Shown: positions 24,082 through 37,977, counted from the stretch's first letter. The stretch: DNA of 64,000 nucleotides from Neocallimastix lanati (nom. inval.) (GCA_016946835.1 JACVTC010000095.1:460001-524000); one strand, 5' to 3'. A program made the numbers and translations. Notes: a model not told the origin generated them from the sequence alone.

Positions 24082-24825
24082 TTTAACTAATTATTTATAT
24101 AATTTAATAATAAAAAAATTTGAGTTTGAAAAAAAATAAAAAAAAAAAAAAAATTATTTTATATGATAAAATAAATAGTATTTGGAATAATATATTTTTT
24201 TTTTCTAAATTTAATTTGGATTAGATCATTAATTACTTATTGTGGCAAATAAATATAAAATGAAATAATGTAATAATTTTTATTACGTTTTTTATTATTA
24301 GTATCATAGATAAAATTTTCTCAGTATTTAAAAAATTTTTTTTTTTTTTCCTATTGAAATAATTTTTACAGAATAATTTTTCTTAATCATATTTTAAAAA
24401 ATATCAAATTAGAAAATTATGATCTACAATATTTTTCAATTATACGTATGGCTTGATTTTTAATACAGGATTAATATAGTTTAATTTATACTCATTAAAA
24501 TGTGATTTCGCCATCAATGTATACAACATTTATCGATTAGCCAATAATCTAATACATTTATAAATATAAAAAAAATTTTACAAATAAAATTTTTAAAAAT
24601 ATATATATAAATATAAATATAAATTAATAGTAATCTTTATAATTATATACTCATTGATACGTTTTTTTTTTTTTTTTTCAAAAGGACTAATTTTTTTCGA
24701 AAATTATTCAAACATGTACGTACCAAAAAAAAAAAATTAAAAAATTCTGGAAATTTCTTATATTATGTATTAAATACCAATCATTTTTTTGTTTTTTCCT
24801 TATTATTATTTTTTTTATTTATTAA
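24082..24825. other. AT-rich upstream region of the SERF-like gene
   Basis: No gene. Contains A/T homopolymers and a less AT-rich patch at about 24460-24560. Confidence 0.5.
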
Positions 24826-25200
24826 TAATAATAAATAATAAATAATAAATAATAAATAATAAATAATAAATAATAAATAATAAATAATAAATAATAAATA
24901 ATAAATAATAAATAATAAATAATAAATAATAAATAATAAATAATAAATAATAAATAATAAATAATAAATAATAAATAATAAATAATAAATAATAAATAAT
25001 AAATAATAAATAATAAATAATAAATAATAAATAATAATAAATAATAATGAATAAATAATAAATAATAAATAATAAATAATAAATAAATAATAAATAATAA
25101 ATAATAAATAATAATAAATAAATAAATAATAAATAATAAATAATAAATAATAATAAATAATAATGAATAAATAATAAATAAATAATGGATAAATAATGAT
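24826..25200. repeat. (TAAATAA)n heptanucleotide microsatellite
   Basis: About 50 units of the reverse complement of the 7-mer found at 5.9-6.4 kb, slightly irregular on the right side (AATAATGAATAAATAA). The 138-codon minus-strand frame through it is an artefact. Confidence 0.95.
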
Positions 25201-25366
25201 AAAAAGTAGAGTAATATAGATAAAAAAACAAAAAAAAAAAAAAAAAAAAAAGAATTAATAGTAATAAAATAAAATTTTGGCCCGAGTTAAAAGGATAACA
25301 TTTTTTCTTCTTTATTATTATTAATTATTATTTTGATATATAATTAATAGTGTCATAATAAAAATA

Positions 25367-25403
<37 letters not shown>

Positions 25404-25845
25404 TTTTTATTTGTCTTATAAGAAAATTTATAAATTAAATATTTATATATAATAATTTTATATGGAGAGTAGTATACTTTTAAATATAATTTGTAATAAT
25501 TAATATATATTTATTACACTCTGAAAAGTAATAAATAGTTTAAATATTTGATTCATATATATTTATATATAAATTATTTAATAATTATTGTTGATTATAA
25601 ATAATAACAATAGTTAAAATTTAATTTTTACTATAATTTATATTCAATGATAAACACACCATAAAAAAAAAAAAGTTCAAACAATATGTTATATCGTAGT
25701 TTTTTTTTTTTTTTTTTTTTTGTTAGACTTAGAGAATAACGTTATTTAATTTATAATAATAATAAAATTACATGATTTAAATAAAAAAAAATAAAAATAA
25801 AATACATGAAATGAAATATTATATAATTATAAAAAGTGCATTAGA
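25201..25845. other. AT-rich spacer
   Basis: No gene. Contains an A run at 25228-25250, an ATT run at 25367-25402 and a T run at 25702-25722. Confidence 0.5.
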
Positions 25846-25849
25846 AGCA

Positions 25850-26240
25850 ATAGTTTCTAACTTTTTCTCATTCATCGATGATAACACCGCGTCCATTATT
25901 GCGAGTAATAATTTCGGTATTAGTGTTATTAACCTAATCTGTATTCGATCTATCACCGGGAGGTGAAAATCCATGCCTTATCATTTCGACGTCGACGATC
26001 TTAGCAGCAGTAATCTACCGTCGCTAAGAGTGTACGGAATACCATTTCATCATCAATCTAAAAGATCGATAAATTAATGGTATTTACGTTTGTTAGAAAT
26101 TCCGCAATCCTCACGAAATACGGAACAGTCGACGAAAGTTGAACTTTGTTTAAAATATTGTCAACTAATTGTCTTTGTTTAACATCATTAAGTTGTTAAA
26201 TCGTAGCAAGGTCTATTTTGGAGTTTTATAGTTTTTAAAA
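25850..26240 (-). pseudogene. Unidentified protein-coding relic (possible element or degraded gene)
   Basis: About 390 bp of markedly higher GC and complexity than its surroundings. On the minus strand, first LNDVKQRQLVDNILNKVQLS and PYFVRIAEFLTNVNTINLSI read in one frame near 26210-26080. After a frameshift near 26000 the frame gives AAKIVDVEMIRHGFSPPGDR, then NNTNTEIITRNNGRGVIIDE, ending near 25865, with a few stops. Composition and hydrophobic periodicity look like protein, and the stops and shift indicate decay. I do not recognise the family. The plus strand also has short open stretches, so the strand call is moderate. Confidence 0.45.
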
Positions 26241-26303
26241 GCGTTAACTTCTAATACCACTATTTATAGTATATTTAAGAATCTAAACATACATTCGGTA
26301 TTT

Positions 26304-26334
<31 letters not shown>

Positions 26335-26916
26335 GAAAAATGTTAATGCTTCGATGTTTCAAAAAATTGGAAAAGACTCTTTCCCATATTATTTTATTTA
26401 TTTTTCTTTTGGTTAATAATACTTTTACACTCTCTCGTTACATTTAAATATTATTTTATATATATTTAATTAATTAATTTTTAATTAATTAATTAAGAAT
26501 AATAATAGTAAAAATAAAAATTTTATATTTTTATATATTTTATATATATTTATTTACAAAATAATTTTGCTTTTTTTTATTTTATTAATACAATTACATA
26601 TAGAAAATAAAAAATTGGTATTTGTATAAACAAAATTTATATTTGTTTTAACTAAAAGTAATACAAGAAAAAATAAAATTTATATAAACAATCTTTATAT
26701 TATATTTGTTTTAACTAATAGTAATATAATAAAAAAAAATTTTTTTTTAAATAAACTATATAAATAAAATAAATTTATAATATTATAATATATAAAAAAA
26801 ATCTACTTTTTTTTTTTTGTTACTATAAATTTATTACCATTATGATGATAATAAATAGAAATAAATTAATTTTTTTTTTTTTTTTTTTTTTTAACATAAT
26901 TAGTCCAAATTTACAA
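26241..26916. other. AT-rich 3' flank of the membrane-protein gene
   Basis: No gene. Two similar segments, TATTTGTTTTAACTAAAAGTAATA near 26641 and TATTTGTTTTAACTAATAGTAATA near 26700, form a short diverged tandem duplication. Confidence 0.5.
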
Positions 26917-27947
26917 TTAATAAATTTCATTGGTTTCAACTGGTATAATACGATGTTTGTTTTTGTATTTTTGAGATTCTAAGTTCTCATATTCAACATC
27001 GTAGGATTGTATTTCAGTAACATATTTATGTGATTGATAACTAAGATAAGTCTATTAATTAAATTTATTTTTAATTTTTATTATTATTATTTTTAATATT
27101 ATTTTTTTTAAAAAATTAATGAAATGTTAAGTTAATATATATTATGTTTTTTTTAAAGAGTTCAATAATTATTAAGTAAATATTAAAATTTATTTATTAA
27201 ATATGATACTTACTTGGAATAAAACTTCACAAATCATACCAACGAGTTCTAAAATAATAGAATGTTTAATGTTACCTTTATTACAGAAAGCATTTCTTTC
27301 AAATAAGGAGACATAAATATCTTCACACTTTTCAACAAGATCGTCTAAGAAGAAGAAATAAAATAAAACAAGATAACAGTAGTAAGAAGCTAAAACGGCT
27401 ACAATAGTCCATCTTGAAACATTAAAGTATCTTAATAAGTTTGCATTGTTCTAAAATTTATAATATATATTCATATAAATAAGAAGTTATTATTAATATA
27501 AAAAATTTATAAAATATTATATATTATTAAAATATATTTATTTAACATTTTTTTTTTCTTTGTATATTCCTTTTTATTAATGATATTTACCTTTACTGTA
27601 GAATAGATACCAAGAATACTAATGACCAATATGGAAATATCGAAAAGAGTTAATATAAGACCAGTAAGATTAAAAGTTGAAGGAATTTTAATAGTTAACT
27701 ATTATATTTATAAATATATATATATATAATTATATTTAAATAAAATTTACAAAAATAGCAATAAAAATAAGTAAATAGAAAGCATTTAAAATATATATAT
27801 ATATATATATTCTAATTTCATTAATATATCTGCATATCACTTAGATCTTACAATAGTTAAACCTGAGATAATATACATTCCAAACTTTGGTGGAATGAAG
27901 AATAAAAAGTTATTCTTACTGAAACCCCAATTTCCTTTTGCTGACAT
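26917..27947 (-). CDS. Small multi-pass membrane protein, family not identified; joins 27852..27947, 27591..27698, 27214..27450, 26917..27051
   Basis: Four phase-0 exons give 191 residues from MSAKGNWGFSKNNFLFFIPP to a polar tail ending TNEIY. Predicted membrane spans: about residues 17-35 across the first splice, 44-66 (LTGLILTLFDISILVISILG), 82-104 (WTIVAVLASYYCYLVLFYFF) and a weaker one at about 130-150 (SIILELVGMICEVLFQ). This is the size and shape of small four-pass proteins common in fungi (MARVEL/tetraspan-like). However, I cannot name a family: there is no CCG motif and no conserved cysteine pair in a loop. The cytosolic-looking tail carries several tyrosines. Donors are GTAAGA, GTAAAT and GTAAGT, and acceptors end in TAG. 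The ATG is the first in frame. Confidence 0.8.
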
Positions 27948-29011
27948 TATTGAATGTACTTTTAAATAATATAAATTAAATAATTTATTTTTTTACTGTT
28001 GTTTTGAAAAATAAAGATATGATATATTAAATCAAGAGATGATTACTGCTTATTCTTAATATTTATAATTAATTATTTTTTTATTATTTTATAATTATAT
28101 TGAATTTATATGTTGATATAATACAGTAAATTACATAACAATGTATGTACAAAAATATATAAAAATTTATTTTTACTTAAAACACTAAAATAAATAAAAG
28201 TTTATAAGTAATTTTAAAAGTTAAATTTTTTATTTAAAATGATAATAAAAACAAAAGTTAAAAAAAAAAAAAAAAGGAAGAAGAAAAAGAAAAAACATAA
28301 TAATATATATTCTTTTCTTTTTTTTTTTTTTTTTTTTTTTGATATAAATAAATTAATTAATTATAGGCCGCAACTTTATTTTATTAATTTTGTTAATTAA
28401 AATGTATGTACAACCTATATCATATATATAAGTAATTAATAGAAATAAAAATATGAAAATATATAAATAAATATATAAATAAATAAATAAATTGATTAAT
28501 ATATAAACAAAAATCATTAATATTTTATATTATTCAATATTATCAAATATTAATAAATATTATATATTAAAATATTTATTAATATATAATTAAATGAAAT
28601 AAAATATTATATAATTTAAAGTTTTGAATGATTAAAAATGCATATATTTTATATATTTATGGATATATCATGATTAGGGATTACTATTCTCTCTATATTT
28701 ATTAATCTACCTTAAAACTATTCTAAAAATAGAATTTCTTATAATGTTTGTAATTATATTAATTAAATTTATATTATTAGAATATTATTTTTTAATTAAT
28801 TTTATGTTTAATAAAAGAAAAACTTTTATTTTTCTTTTTTTTTTTTTTTTTTTTTACTATTATTTATTTTTTTTAATTCTATTTAAAAAATTATATAATA
28901 ATTAAAATCCTACAATATACTTAATATTATATAAAGTATATAATTTAAAAATTAAGAAAATAGTATATATACATATCTTCTATAAACTTTTTTGTATATA
29001 TATATTTAATT

Positions 29012-29055
<44 letters not shown>

Positions 29056-29370
29056 AAATAAATATAGAATATACTTTTTATTAAAAAAAAAAAAATTAAT
29101 ATAAAAATGCCGCAAGTAATTATATTGGTTAGTTACGAAGTTTATGGCTGTATAATTCATTTTAACATTTTTATTAAAAATAAATAAAATTTAAATCGAA
29201 AATAAATAAATAAATAAATAACTAGATAAATAAATAAATAAATAAATAATAGAATAATAATTTATATATAAATAATAAATAATAAAATAATAATATATTA
29301 GTATAATTCTTTTAGTAATACTATATAATAATATATTTTTTAATAGTTATTGATATGACACTATCCAAAT
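27948..29370. other. AT-rich intergenic DNA
   Basis: Holds the promoter side of the membrane-protein gene, T runs near 28320 and 29015-29050 and TAAA runs near 29200-29255. A 26-codon frame from ATG 29107 (MPQVIILVSYEVYG...) follows a good A-rich leader but has no extension that I can splice, so it is not called. Confidence 0.45.
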
Positions 29371-29379
29371 CTAATAAGA

Positions 29380-29720
29380 TATTAACTAATATCTTCTATA
29401 ACAGTTTTAAAATATGATCAAGAATATTATAACATTCATTAGTGTTAAGATAAACTTCTTTATATTTTGCTTCACAATGAATAAAAAGTATCAAAAAACT
29501 TTTTCAATTAAATCAAATACTGCTTCTCCATTATTATTGACACATTTCTGTAAATTTTTTATTGTCAAAAAGGTTACTAAATATGTACAAACATAAAATT
29601 TATTACAATTATTGATAGCGGTAATATGAACATTTTTAATTTGTCCACTTTCTTTAACCTATCCAGTGTAGGAAGAGAATTCAGATTCAAATATATAAAA
29701 ATTATAAGTACTAATAAAAT
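29380..29720 (-). other. Moderate-complexity island, possible eroded coding sequence
   Basis: Less AT-rich than its flanks. Minus-strand frames give protein-like pieces in shifted frames (NSLPTLDRLKKVDKLKMFIL near 29680-29620; LQKCVNNNGEAVFDLIEKVF near 29560-29500), separated by stops. Plus-strand frames of 60 and 77 codons also exist here but are of poorer composition. Suggests an old gene or element relic; not identified. Confidence 0.3.
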
Positions 29721-29879
29721 AATAGCAATCACTAATATAATAGAAACAAAAATAACAATCTTGTTTCTTTTTCACATGGGTAATAATTATACAATAATGA
29801 TATTAGTTATTGTTTTCATTTTAATTTATTATATTTTATTTTTTTTTAATAATTATTAATAATATTTTTATACTTTTAA

Positions 29880-30260
29880 GATTTAATTCCGGAACAGAGA
29901 AAATGTAACACAAAAAAAGGAAAAATGAAAATTAATTTTTTTTTTTTCCCTTATCAATGAAGCTAGAATTACTTGTTGTAGTAAAATAATTATTGTTACT
30001 TCAACAACAATTTTTTTTTTTTTTTTTTTTTGATCTGTAATTCTATGTTCATTGCTCATTTCATGTATATATATATATATTTATATTTTCTAAACTTGTT
30101 CTTTGAGTTATATCAGAAAGTAATCCATAATATCCGGGTTCATCGATCGGGTTTCTTGAAAGTTTACTTAAAAGTCAACTTCTACTGAGACTTTTTTTCT
30201 TTTTTTTAAATTCCGAAATTTAGGATTCGAGTTGACAACAAACTAAAGCTTTGAAATTCA
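29880..30260 (-). other. Moderate-complexity island, possible eroded coding sequence
   Basis: On the minus strand LSKLSRNPIDEPGYYGLLSD followed by ITQRTSLENI reads without a stop at about 30170-30090, bounded by TA and T runs. Two T runs (29938-29948 and 30011-30031) interrupt it. Unidentified. Confidence 0.3.
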
Positions 30261-30319
30261 ATAATTCAATTTTTTTTAAAGATATTATTTAAATTTTAGT
30301 TTTTAGTTATTAATTTTTA

Positions 30320-30403
30320 TTTTTTTTTTTTTTTTTTTTTTATAATTAAATATTTTTGAAGTCTAAAAAAAGAAAATAATACCATATTTTAAATAATCCT
30401 ATT

Positions 30404-30451
<48 letters not shown>

Positions 30452-30508
30452 AAATATTTTTTGAAGTTTAAAAAAAGATAATAATACCATATTTTAAATA
30501 ATCCTATT

Positions 30509-30560
<52 letters not shown>
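30320..30560. repeat. Tandem duplication, about 104-bp unit with expanding poly-T
   Basis: TATAATTAAATATTTTTGAA, then AATAATACCATATTTTAAATA and ATCCTATTCC followed by poly-T, occurs twice (starts at about 30341 and 30445). The copies differ by few bases, so the duplication is recent relative to the neutral sequence around it. Confidence 0.85.
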
Positions 30561-30562
<2 letters not shown>

Positions 30563-30565
30563 TTA

Positions 30566-30602
<37 letters not shown>

Positions 30603-30684
30603 TGATATATTAAATTAAAGTAAAATAATATTATGTAGAAATGTTGAAAATGAATTTTAATTAGAAATTAAAAAAAAAAAAAAT

Positions 30685-30717
<33 letters not shown>

Positions 30718-31137
30718 GCAAAATTGTACATATCTAAAATATTTAATAAGCATTTAACTAAAAACTTATTTATTTATATTTATTTATTTACTTTTTAATA
30801 CTTATTAAATTATTATATTTATAATTATTTCAATTTTAATTTATTAGCAATATCCAAATATATAAGTAATATATCAAATACATTTTAAGTACGTTCAAGT
30901 AAAGATTTATTACTATAAATATTATATAATATTCTTTATAAGCTCATAATCGTAAATATTGTTATTTATATAAATGAATACTTTAATTATCAAATAATCA
31001 CAAATTAAATATATAAAATTTAATATATCAATTTTTTATTATTTTTACTATTATTATTACTATCATTTATCATTTAAACAACATAATTAATAATTATATA
31101 TATATAATTAATAATAATATTTTTTTTTTATATCTCT

Positions 31138-31181
<44 letters not shown>

Positions 31182-32020
31182 AATGGATATGAGTACGTTT
31201 ATTTTTTGATAATGAACATGCATAAAGTTTTTATTATTTATAAAAAAATATTGAAAAAGTATATAAAGATTTAAATTGTATTATCTTGTTAAAAAATTTC
31301 ATATTAGATTAGTCATTAGTTTATATAGTAAATGTCTATATTTAAGGAAGAAATATTTTCTTATTATTAAAAAGTAATTAATAATTAATCTAAATAAAAA
31401 TTTTAATTATAAATAAATTATATAATTTATTATTTCATCTCTTAAACATTATTAAATATGTTAAATAAATAATTATTAAATATTTCATTATTATTATTAT
31501 TATTATTATTATTGCTATTATTATTTATTATTTAAATGTTAATTTTTTTTTTTCCTCTGTCAATTTAAAAAAATATAATTAATTATGAAAAGAAAAATAA
31601 ATTAAAATTATTAAAAGTTTTTTTATTATTAATTTTTTATTGTTAATTAAAATTTTTAAATTTTTTTTTTTAAAAAAAATATAAAATTTTTTAAAATATT
31701 TTTATCCAATCATAGAATAATATTTTAAATTGCATTGTATATTACAATATAATGATAATATATTGAGTGTTAAATAGCCAATGAAAGATCTTAAAAGAAA
31801 TATTAGTATTAATATTTAAATATTATTATATTATATATTTTTTTATATATAAAAAACTTTTCGAAATTAAAACTATTTTTTTTTTTTTTTAATAATATAA
31901 AACAGCTTGTTATAAAAAGTTTTAATATTTATTAATATTTAAACTATTTAATATACCATTATTACTATTTTTTATTTTTTACTTAATTAATTTATTAAAA
32001 AGAAATTAACAAAAATAAAT
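30561..32020. other. AT-rich upstream region of the Rei1-like gene
   Basis: ATT run at 30570-30601, TA runs, T run at 31139-31174 and an ATT run at 31488-31513. No gene. The last 40 bases before 32021 are A-rich, the usual leader here. Confidence 0.5.
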
Positions 32021-34442
<2,422 letters not shown>

Positions 34443-35107
34443 GCTATTTTTTTTTTTTATTTTTTTATCCTATTATTTTTTTTTTTATTTTTTATTTTTT
34501 TTTTTTTTCTAATTTATCAATAAAAAATTATTATTATAATTATTTTATTTATTAACTATTATGATTAAAATGTTATTAAAATGAATAAAATGAATGTATT
34601 ATAATACTATTAGATTAAATGAAAATATTAGTGATAAAGGATAATAAATAAATAAATAAATAAACAAAACGAAACATAAAAAAATTTATTATTATTTCAC
34701 GTTTTGTGTTATATTACCGCCATATTATACATATAAAATAAATAAAAATTTTTTTTAAAAAAAAAAAAAAAATTAAAAAAAGAATTAAAAAAGTTTTCTG
34801 AATTTAAAATTATTAATTTTTTTTTAAATTTTATTTTATTTACTTCATTTATTAAAATTTTTTACACTATAATTTTTTTATTACAATCTTTTTATTAGAA
34901 TTTTTTTATTATAATTTTTTATTTTTTAATATTTTATTTTTTAATTATTAATTATAAATAATATTAAATATATTATTATTATATAAGATATCAAAAATAA
35001 ACAGTTTATTCATTTACCTAAAAATAAATATAATTAAAAGAAAAAGAATATATTTATTAATATTTCAAATATTAATAATATAATTATTTAATTAAAAATT
35101 ATTTTAA
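34443..35107. other. AT-rich spacer between Rei1-like gene and snoRNA cluster
   Basis: T- and A-rich with AATAAA-like strings near 34518, plausible 3' end of the Rei1-like transcript. GTTATATTACCGCCATATTATA near 34709 is the only GC-containing patch. No gene. Confidence 0.4.
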
Positions 35108-35191
35108 TTTTTTATTGCTCAGTTTTTTAGAAAAAAATTTCAACAATTTATTTCAGTATTAGCATGGTAAAACCATCACTGCAATAAAAAA
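35108..35191 (-). ncRNA. C/D-box snoRNA candidate with 18S guide (snR53-type target)
   Basis: On the minus strand a perfect 11-bp terminal stem (TTTTTTATTGC with GCAATAAAAAA) encloses a C box GTGATGG (35173-35179) and a D box CTGA (35119-35122). An internal D' box CTGA lies at 35153-35156. The guide directly upstream of D' contains CCATGCTAAT, complementary to ATTAGCATGG, a near-universal 18S rRNA stretch known from memory. In yeast that stretch is the target region of snR53. By the D+5 rule it would direct 2'-O-methylation of the A that opens the ATTA. About 84 nt, normal for the class. Confidence 0.75.
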
Positions 35192-35297
35192 AAAATAAAT
35201 TATAAAATATTTTAATTATATTTTATTGAAATAAAAATAACTACCTTTCATTTTTCTTCTATTTTAGGTGATATTGAGTTAATAGTTTCCTTTTAAA

Positions 35298-35397
35298 ATA
35301 AGGTTTCAGTAATATCTATTATTATTTTATATATATATAAAAAAGATCTATTAATATTTCTATTTTATTGATAAAATAATGTCATCATAATTATTAA
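35298..35397 (-). ncRNA. Weak C/D-box snoRNA candidate
   Basis: On the minus strand a perfect C box ATGATGA (35382-35388) is followed about 75 nt later by CTGA (35306-35309). The flanking stem is weak (AATAA with TTATT) and its 5' arm overlaps the strong 3' stem of the neighbour at 35390-35483, so both could not form from one processed piece. No rRNA complementarity recognised. Confidence 0.35.
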
Positions 35398-35483
35398 ATG
35401 ATCAGTTTAAAATTTTGTCCACATAAAAATGTGTCTCTTCAGTATTTGATAGTACATAAATAAACATCATATCATTCAATAAT
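35390..35483 (-). ncRNA. C/D-box snoRNA candidate with 18S guide
   Basis: On the minus strand ATTATTGAATGA and TCATTTAATAAT pair over 12 bp (one G-U) and enclose a C box ATGATGT (35464-35470; consensus RTGATGA, last base differs) and a D box CTGA (35402-35405). D' box CTGA is at 35439-35442. Its adjoining guide, 35443-35455, is the exact complement of TATTTGATAGTAC, which I recognise as the 5'-domain 18S rRNA sequence just upstream of the CTTACTACTTGG segment in many fungi. A CACAT/ATGTG hairpin sits between D' and D. The long terminal stem, both boxes and a 13-nt rRNA match together make this the best-supported RNA in the window. Confidence 0.8.
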
Positions 35484-35705
35484 TTTTTCTTTTTAATAAA
35501 AAATAAGTTTTAAAAGATATTATATATTTACCATTTCAAATTATTTCAACATTTAAAATATAAATATATTTTATATTTTTCTACCACCTATTAAATTTAT
35601 ATATACAATAATATATTTAATATTCTATCTTTACATATTTTTAATTTTATTTTTTTTTTTCTTTTATAATAAATAAAAAAAAAAAAAAAAGAAAAGAAAA
35701 ATTTT

Positions 35706-35795
35706 AAAATATATCAGATTTTTTGGCTGGTTGCTTATATTATCGACATAATTTGTTCCGCCTGGGGCGGCAAAGCGATCATCATTTTATATTTT
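35706..35795 (-). ncRNA. C/D-box-like small RNA, copy 1 of a conserved pair
   Basis: On the minus strand AAAATATA and TATATTTT pair perfectly around a C box ATGATGA (35779-35785) and a D box CTGA (35714-35717). The 60 bp between is strikingly GC-rich for this genome and identical in the second copy at 36030-36112, while the flanks differ. Inside are two perfect hairpins (CCGCC-TGG-GGCGG and ATTAT-CGAC-ATAAT as read on the plus strand). Conservation of a compact block with divergent flanks points to a functional RNA. No rRNA target recognised, so it may guide another RNA or have a structural role. Confidence 0.6.
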
Positions 35796-36029
35796 ATATT
35801 TTTCTTTACTCTTTTTTTTAACAGCTTTTTTTTAGTTAATTACCTTTTTACTCTACCTAGTATCTTTTCCTTTAATATATAAATATATTTTAAATAAAAA
35901 ATCAGTTAGAAAATATATCTTTATACCTTTTCATTATAATAACAAAATTTATAATAAAATAATCAATAATTAAATATTAGAATAAAAAATAAAATATTGC
36001 TTTTTTTTTTTTTTTTTATAAAAAAAAAA

Positions 36030-36112
36030 AAATTCAGATTTTATTTGGCTGGTTGCTTATATTATCGACATAATTTGTTCCGCCTGGGGCGGCAAAGCGA
36101 TCATCATATTAC
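36030..36112 (-). ncRNA. C/D-box-like small RNA, copy 2 of a conserved pair
   Basis: Carries the same 60-bp core as 35706-35795 with C box ATGATGA (36101-36107) and D box CTGA (36034-36037). The terminal stem is weak here (AAT/ATT and A/T runs), and 3 bases are added just before the D box. It may be a duplicated and less efficiently processed paralogue. Same strand and about 325 bp from copy 1. Confidence 0.55.
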
Positions 36113-36532
36113 AATATTTTATTTATTTTATTCTTATTTTATTCAATTTTTTTTTTTTTTTTAAAGAAATTCTATACAATACTACTAAAAATATTTACCT
36201 TTTTCATACTTTTCTTTTTACTATCAATTTCCAAAAAAAAAAAAAAAATAATAATAATAATAAATTTTATTATTTTTTTTTTAAAATTTGATTTTTCTCC
36301 TTTATCAATAATATATTTAATGATTGATAAAATGAAAAAATTAAATTCATCTTTTTTTTTTTTTTTTTTTTTTAAAAAGATCAAAAAAAAAAAAAAAAAG
36401 TTTACATAACCAATCATTATTAAGCTAACTATTATATGAATGGATGAATGATTCAACTAATGATAATAATAATAATAATAATAATAATTAATAATTAATA
36501 ATTAATAATAATAATAATAATAATTAATAATT

Positions 36533-36569
<37 letters not shown>

Positions 36570-36825
36570 TAATAATAAATAATATTATTACTATTATTAA
36601 TAAATAATTAATATTATTGATATTTATAATAATTATTAGTATAATTAGTATTGTTGATTATTATTTCAACAAAATATAAAAATATGATTATTATTAATTT
36701 TATTTCTATAATTATAATATATAAAATTAATATCATATATTATAAATAATTATGATAAATAAATAAATTATATTATATTAGTCAATAATTATTATTTATT
36801 AATGAAATATGTCTTTCCAGTTATT
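36113..36825. other. AT-rich spacer right of snoRNA cluster
   Basis: Presumably includes the promoter of the minus-strand snoRNA transcript. Contains homopolymers and an AAT/TAATAATTAA microsatellite at about 36465-36580. The 94-codon minus-strand frame at 36172-36456 is homopolymer-derived (K and F runs) and is not called. Confidence 0.4.
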
Positions 36826-36829
36826 ATCA

Positions 36830-37977
36830 TGGTGGTTAGTACTAGGAACTAACATACACAAAGCTTCAGGATTGACCTAGTGATTACTACTCCCTATATT
36901 TGTATAGGAACGATTTTCATCCTTCCAGGATGTTTTTTTCCCTTTAAATAAGGTCGGTGTTCACCATGGTGTAAATGTATTCCTGTTACTAGACCAAAAT
37001 AATTACTTGTTGCAGAAAACGCTTGATATGTGAAAGGATCAGTATATAGTTGTTCCTCTCTTGATGATGGTTCAAGAGGTTACTTAAAAGAAGTTTGTTA
37101 TATATATAAAGCAGCATATAGGGAATGTTTTTTCATATTAGCCTTACTTAAAGAGAGGTCCACGTCGATGTCCAAAACGATATGGCATAGAATTCAATGA
37201 GAGTCTGACACGTTTAAGGGAGAGACTGGAGGCCCATACTGTCTTCTCCCTTCTCATTAATCACCATTAAAAATAAAATATAAAATATATTATGTAAAAA
37301 ATTGTTCTAATCTATAAAATATTTTATATTATAAACAGTATGGATAAAATATATTTTATATTAATCATACAGGTGTATCATAGGTACACATCTACTACTA
37401 TTACTTATCATGTTATCTATTTTATCAATAAGTGCGATACCAAGCATAATTGTCGCAGTCCTCGTATTCACCATCTTTTTTTTTTTTTTTTTTTTATCTG
37501 AAAGTAATTGATACAGAAATTATAAGTATGGATGATATCCTAAAGCTCGAAAATGCAATCGACCGTAGCTTCTATTTCAAAAATGACATACTGTACCTAT
37601 ACTGATTTCATGTACATGGATTCTAATCACGACCATAATAGTTCTCCTCACTTATATATTATTCGTAATCTCTTAAGTAATACAAACAAGATACTATCCA
37701 AAAGTGTGGTAAATGGAGAAAGCACTCCTAGAAGAAGAAAATAAATAAAAAAAAAAAAAAATTCCGAAAAAGCAATAATATACATGTTGTCACAGAGTGC
37801 CAATGTGGAAAGTGTGGAACACTCAATTAGGCTGACCATATTCGTCAAAATATGGAAAGCATAAGGAAGTAGTTGTGACTAACCATAATAACCTTAATAA
37901 CCTCAATATTCTCATTACACCTTGAGGTGATGGGAGAGAGGGGGGCTGAAAATAATGACGGTAATACATAGCGAAAG

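Noticed and set aside
24815-25231. 138-codon minus-strand frame
   Set aside because: Translation of the TAAATAA heptamer array.
29107-29187. 26-codon frame starting MPQVIILVSYEVYG after an A-rich leader
   Set aside because: Could be a short first exon (donor after MPQ is possible), but no downstream exon of a recognisable protein could be joined.
29414-29859. Two plus-strand frames of 60 and 77 codons
   Set aside because: Poor composition and no family; the minus strand of the same region looks more protein-like but is broken, so only an island is recorded.
30125-30150. GGGTTCATCGATC string resembling a tRNA T-arm
   Set aside because: No matching acceptor, D-arm or anticodon stem could be built around it on either strand.
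36172-36456. 94-codon minus-strand frame
   Set aside because: Built from poly-A and poly-T runs (K and F runs); only a short normal N-terminus and no homologous pattern.
37553-37848. Frames of 63 (plus) and 66 (minus) codons
   Set aside because: They lie in retroelement tail sequence that aligns with copy A, where neither frame is preserved.
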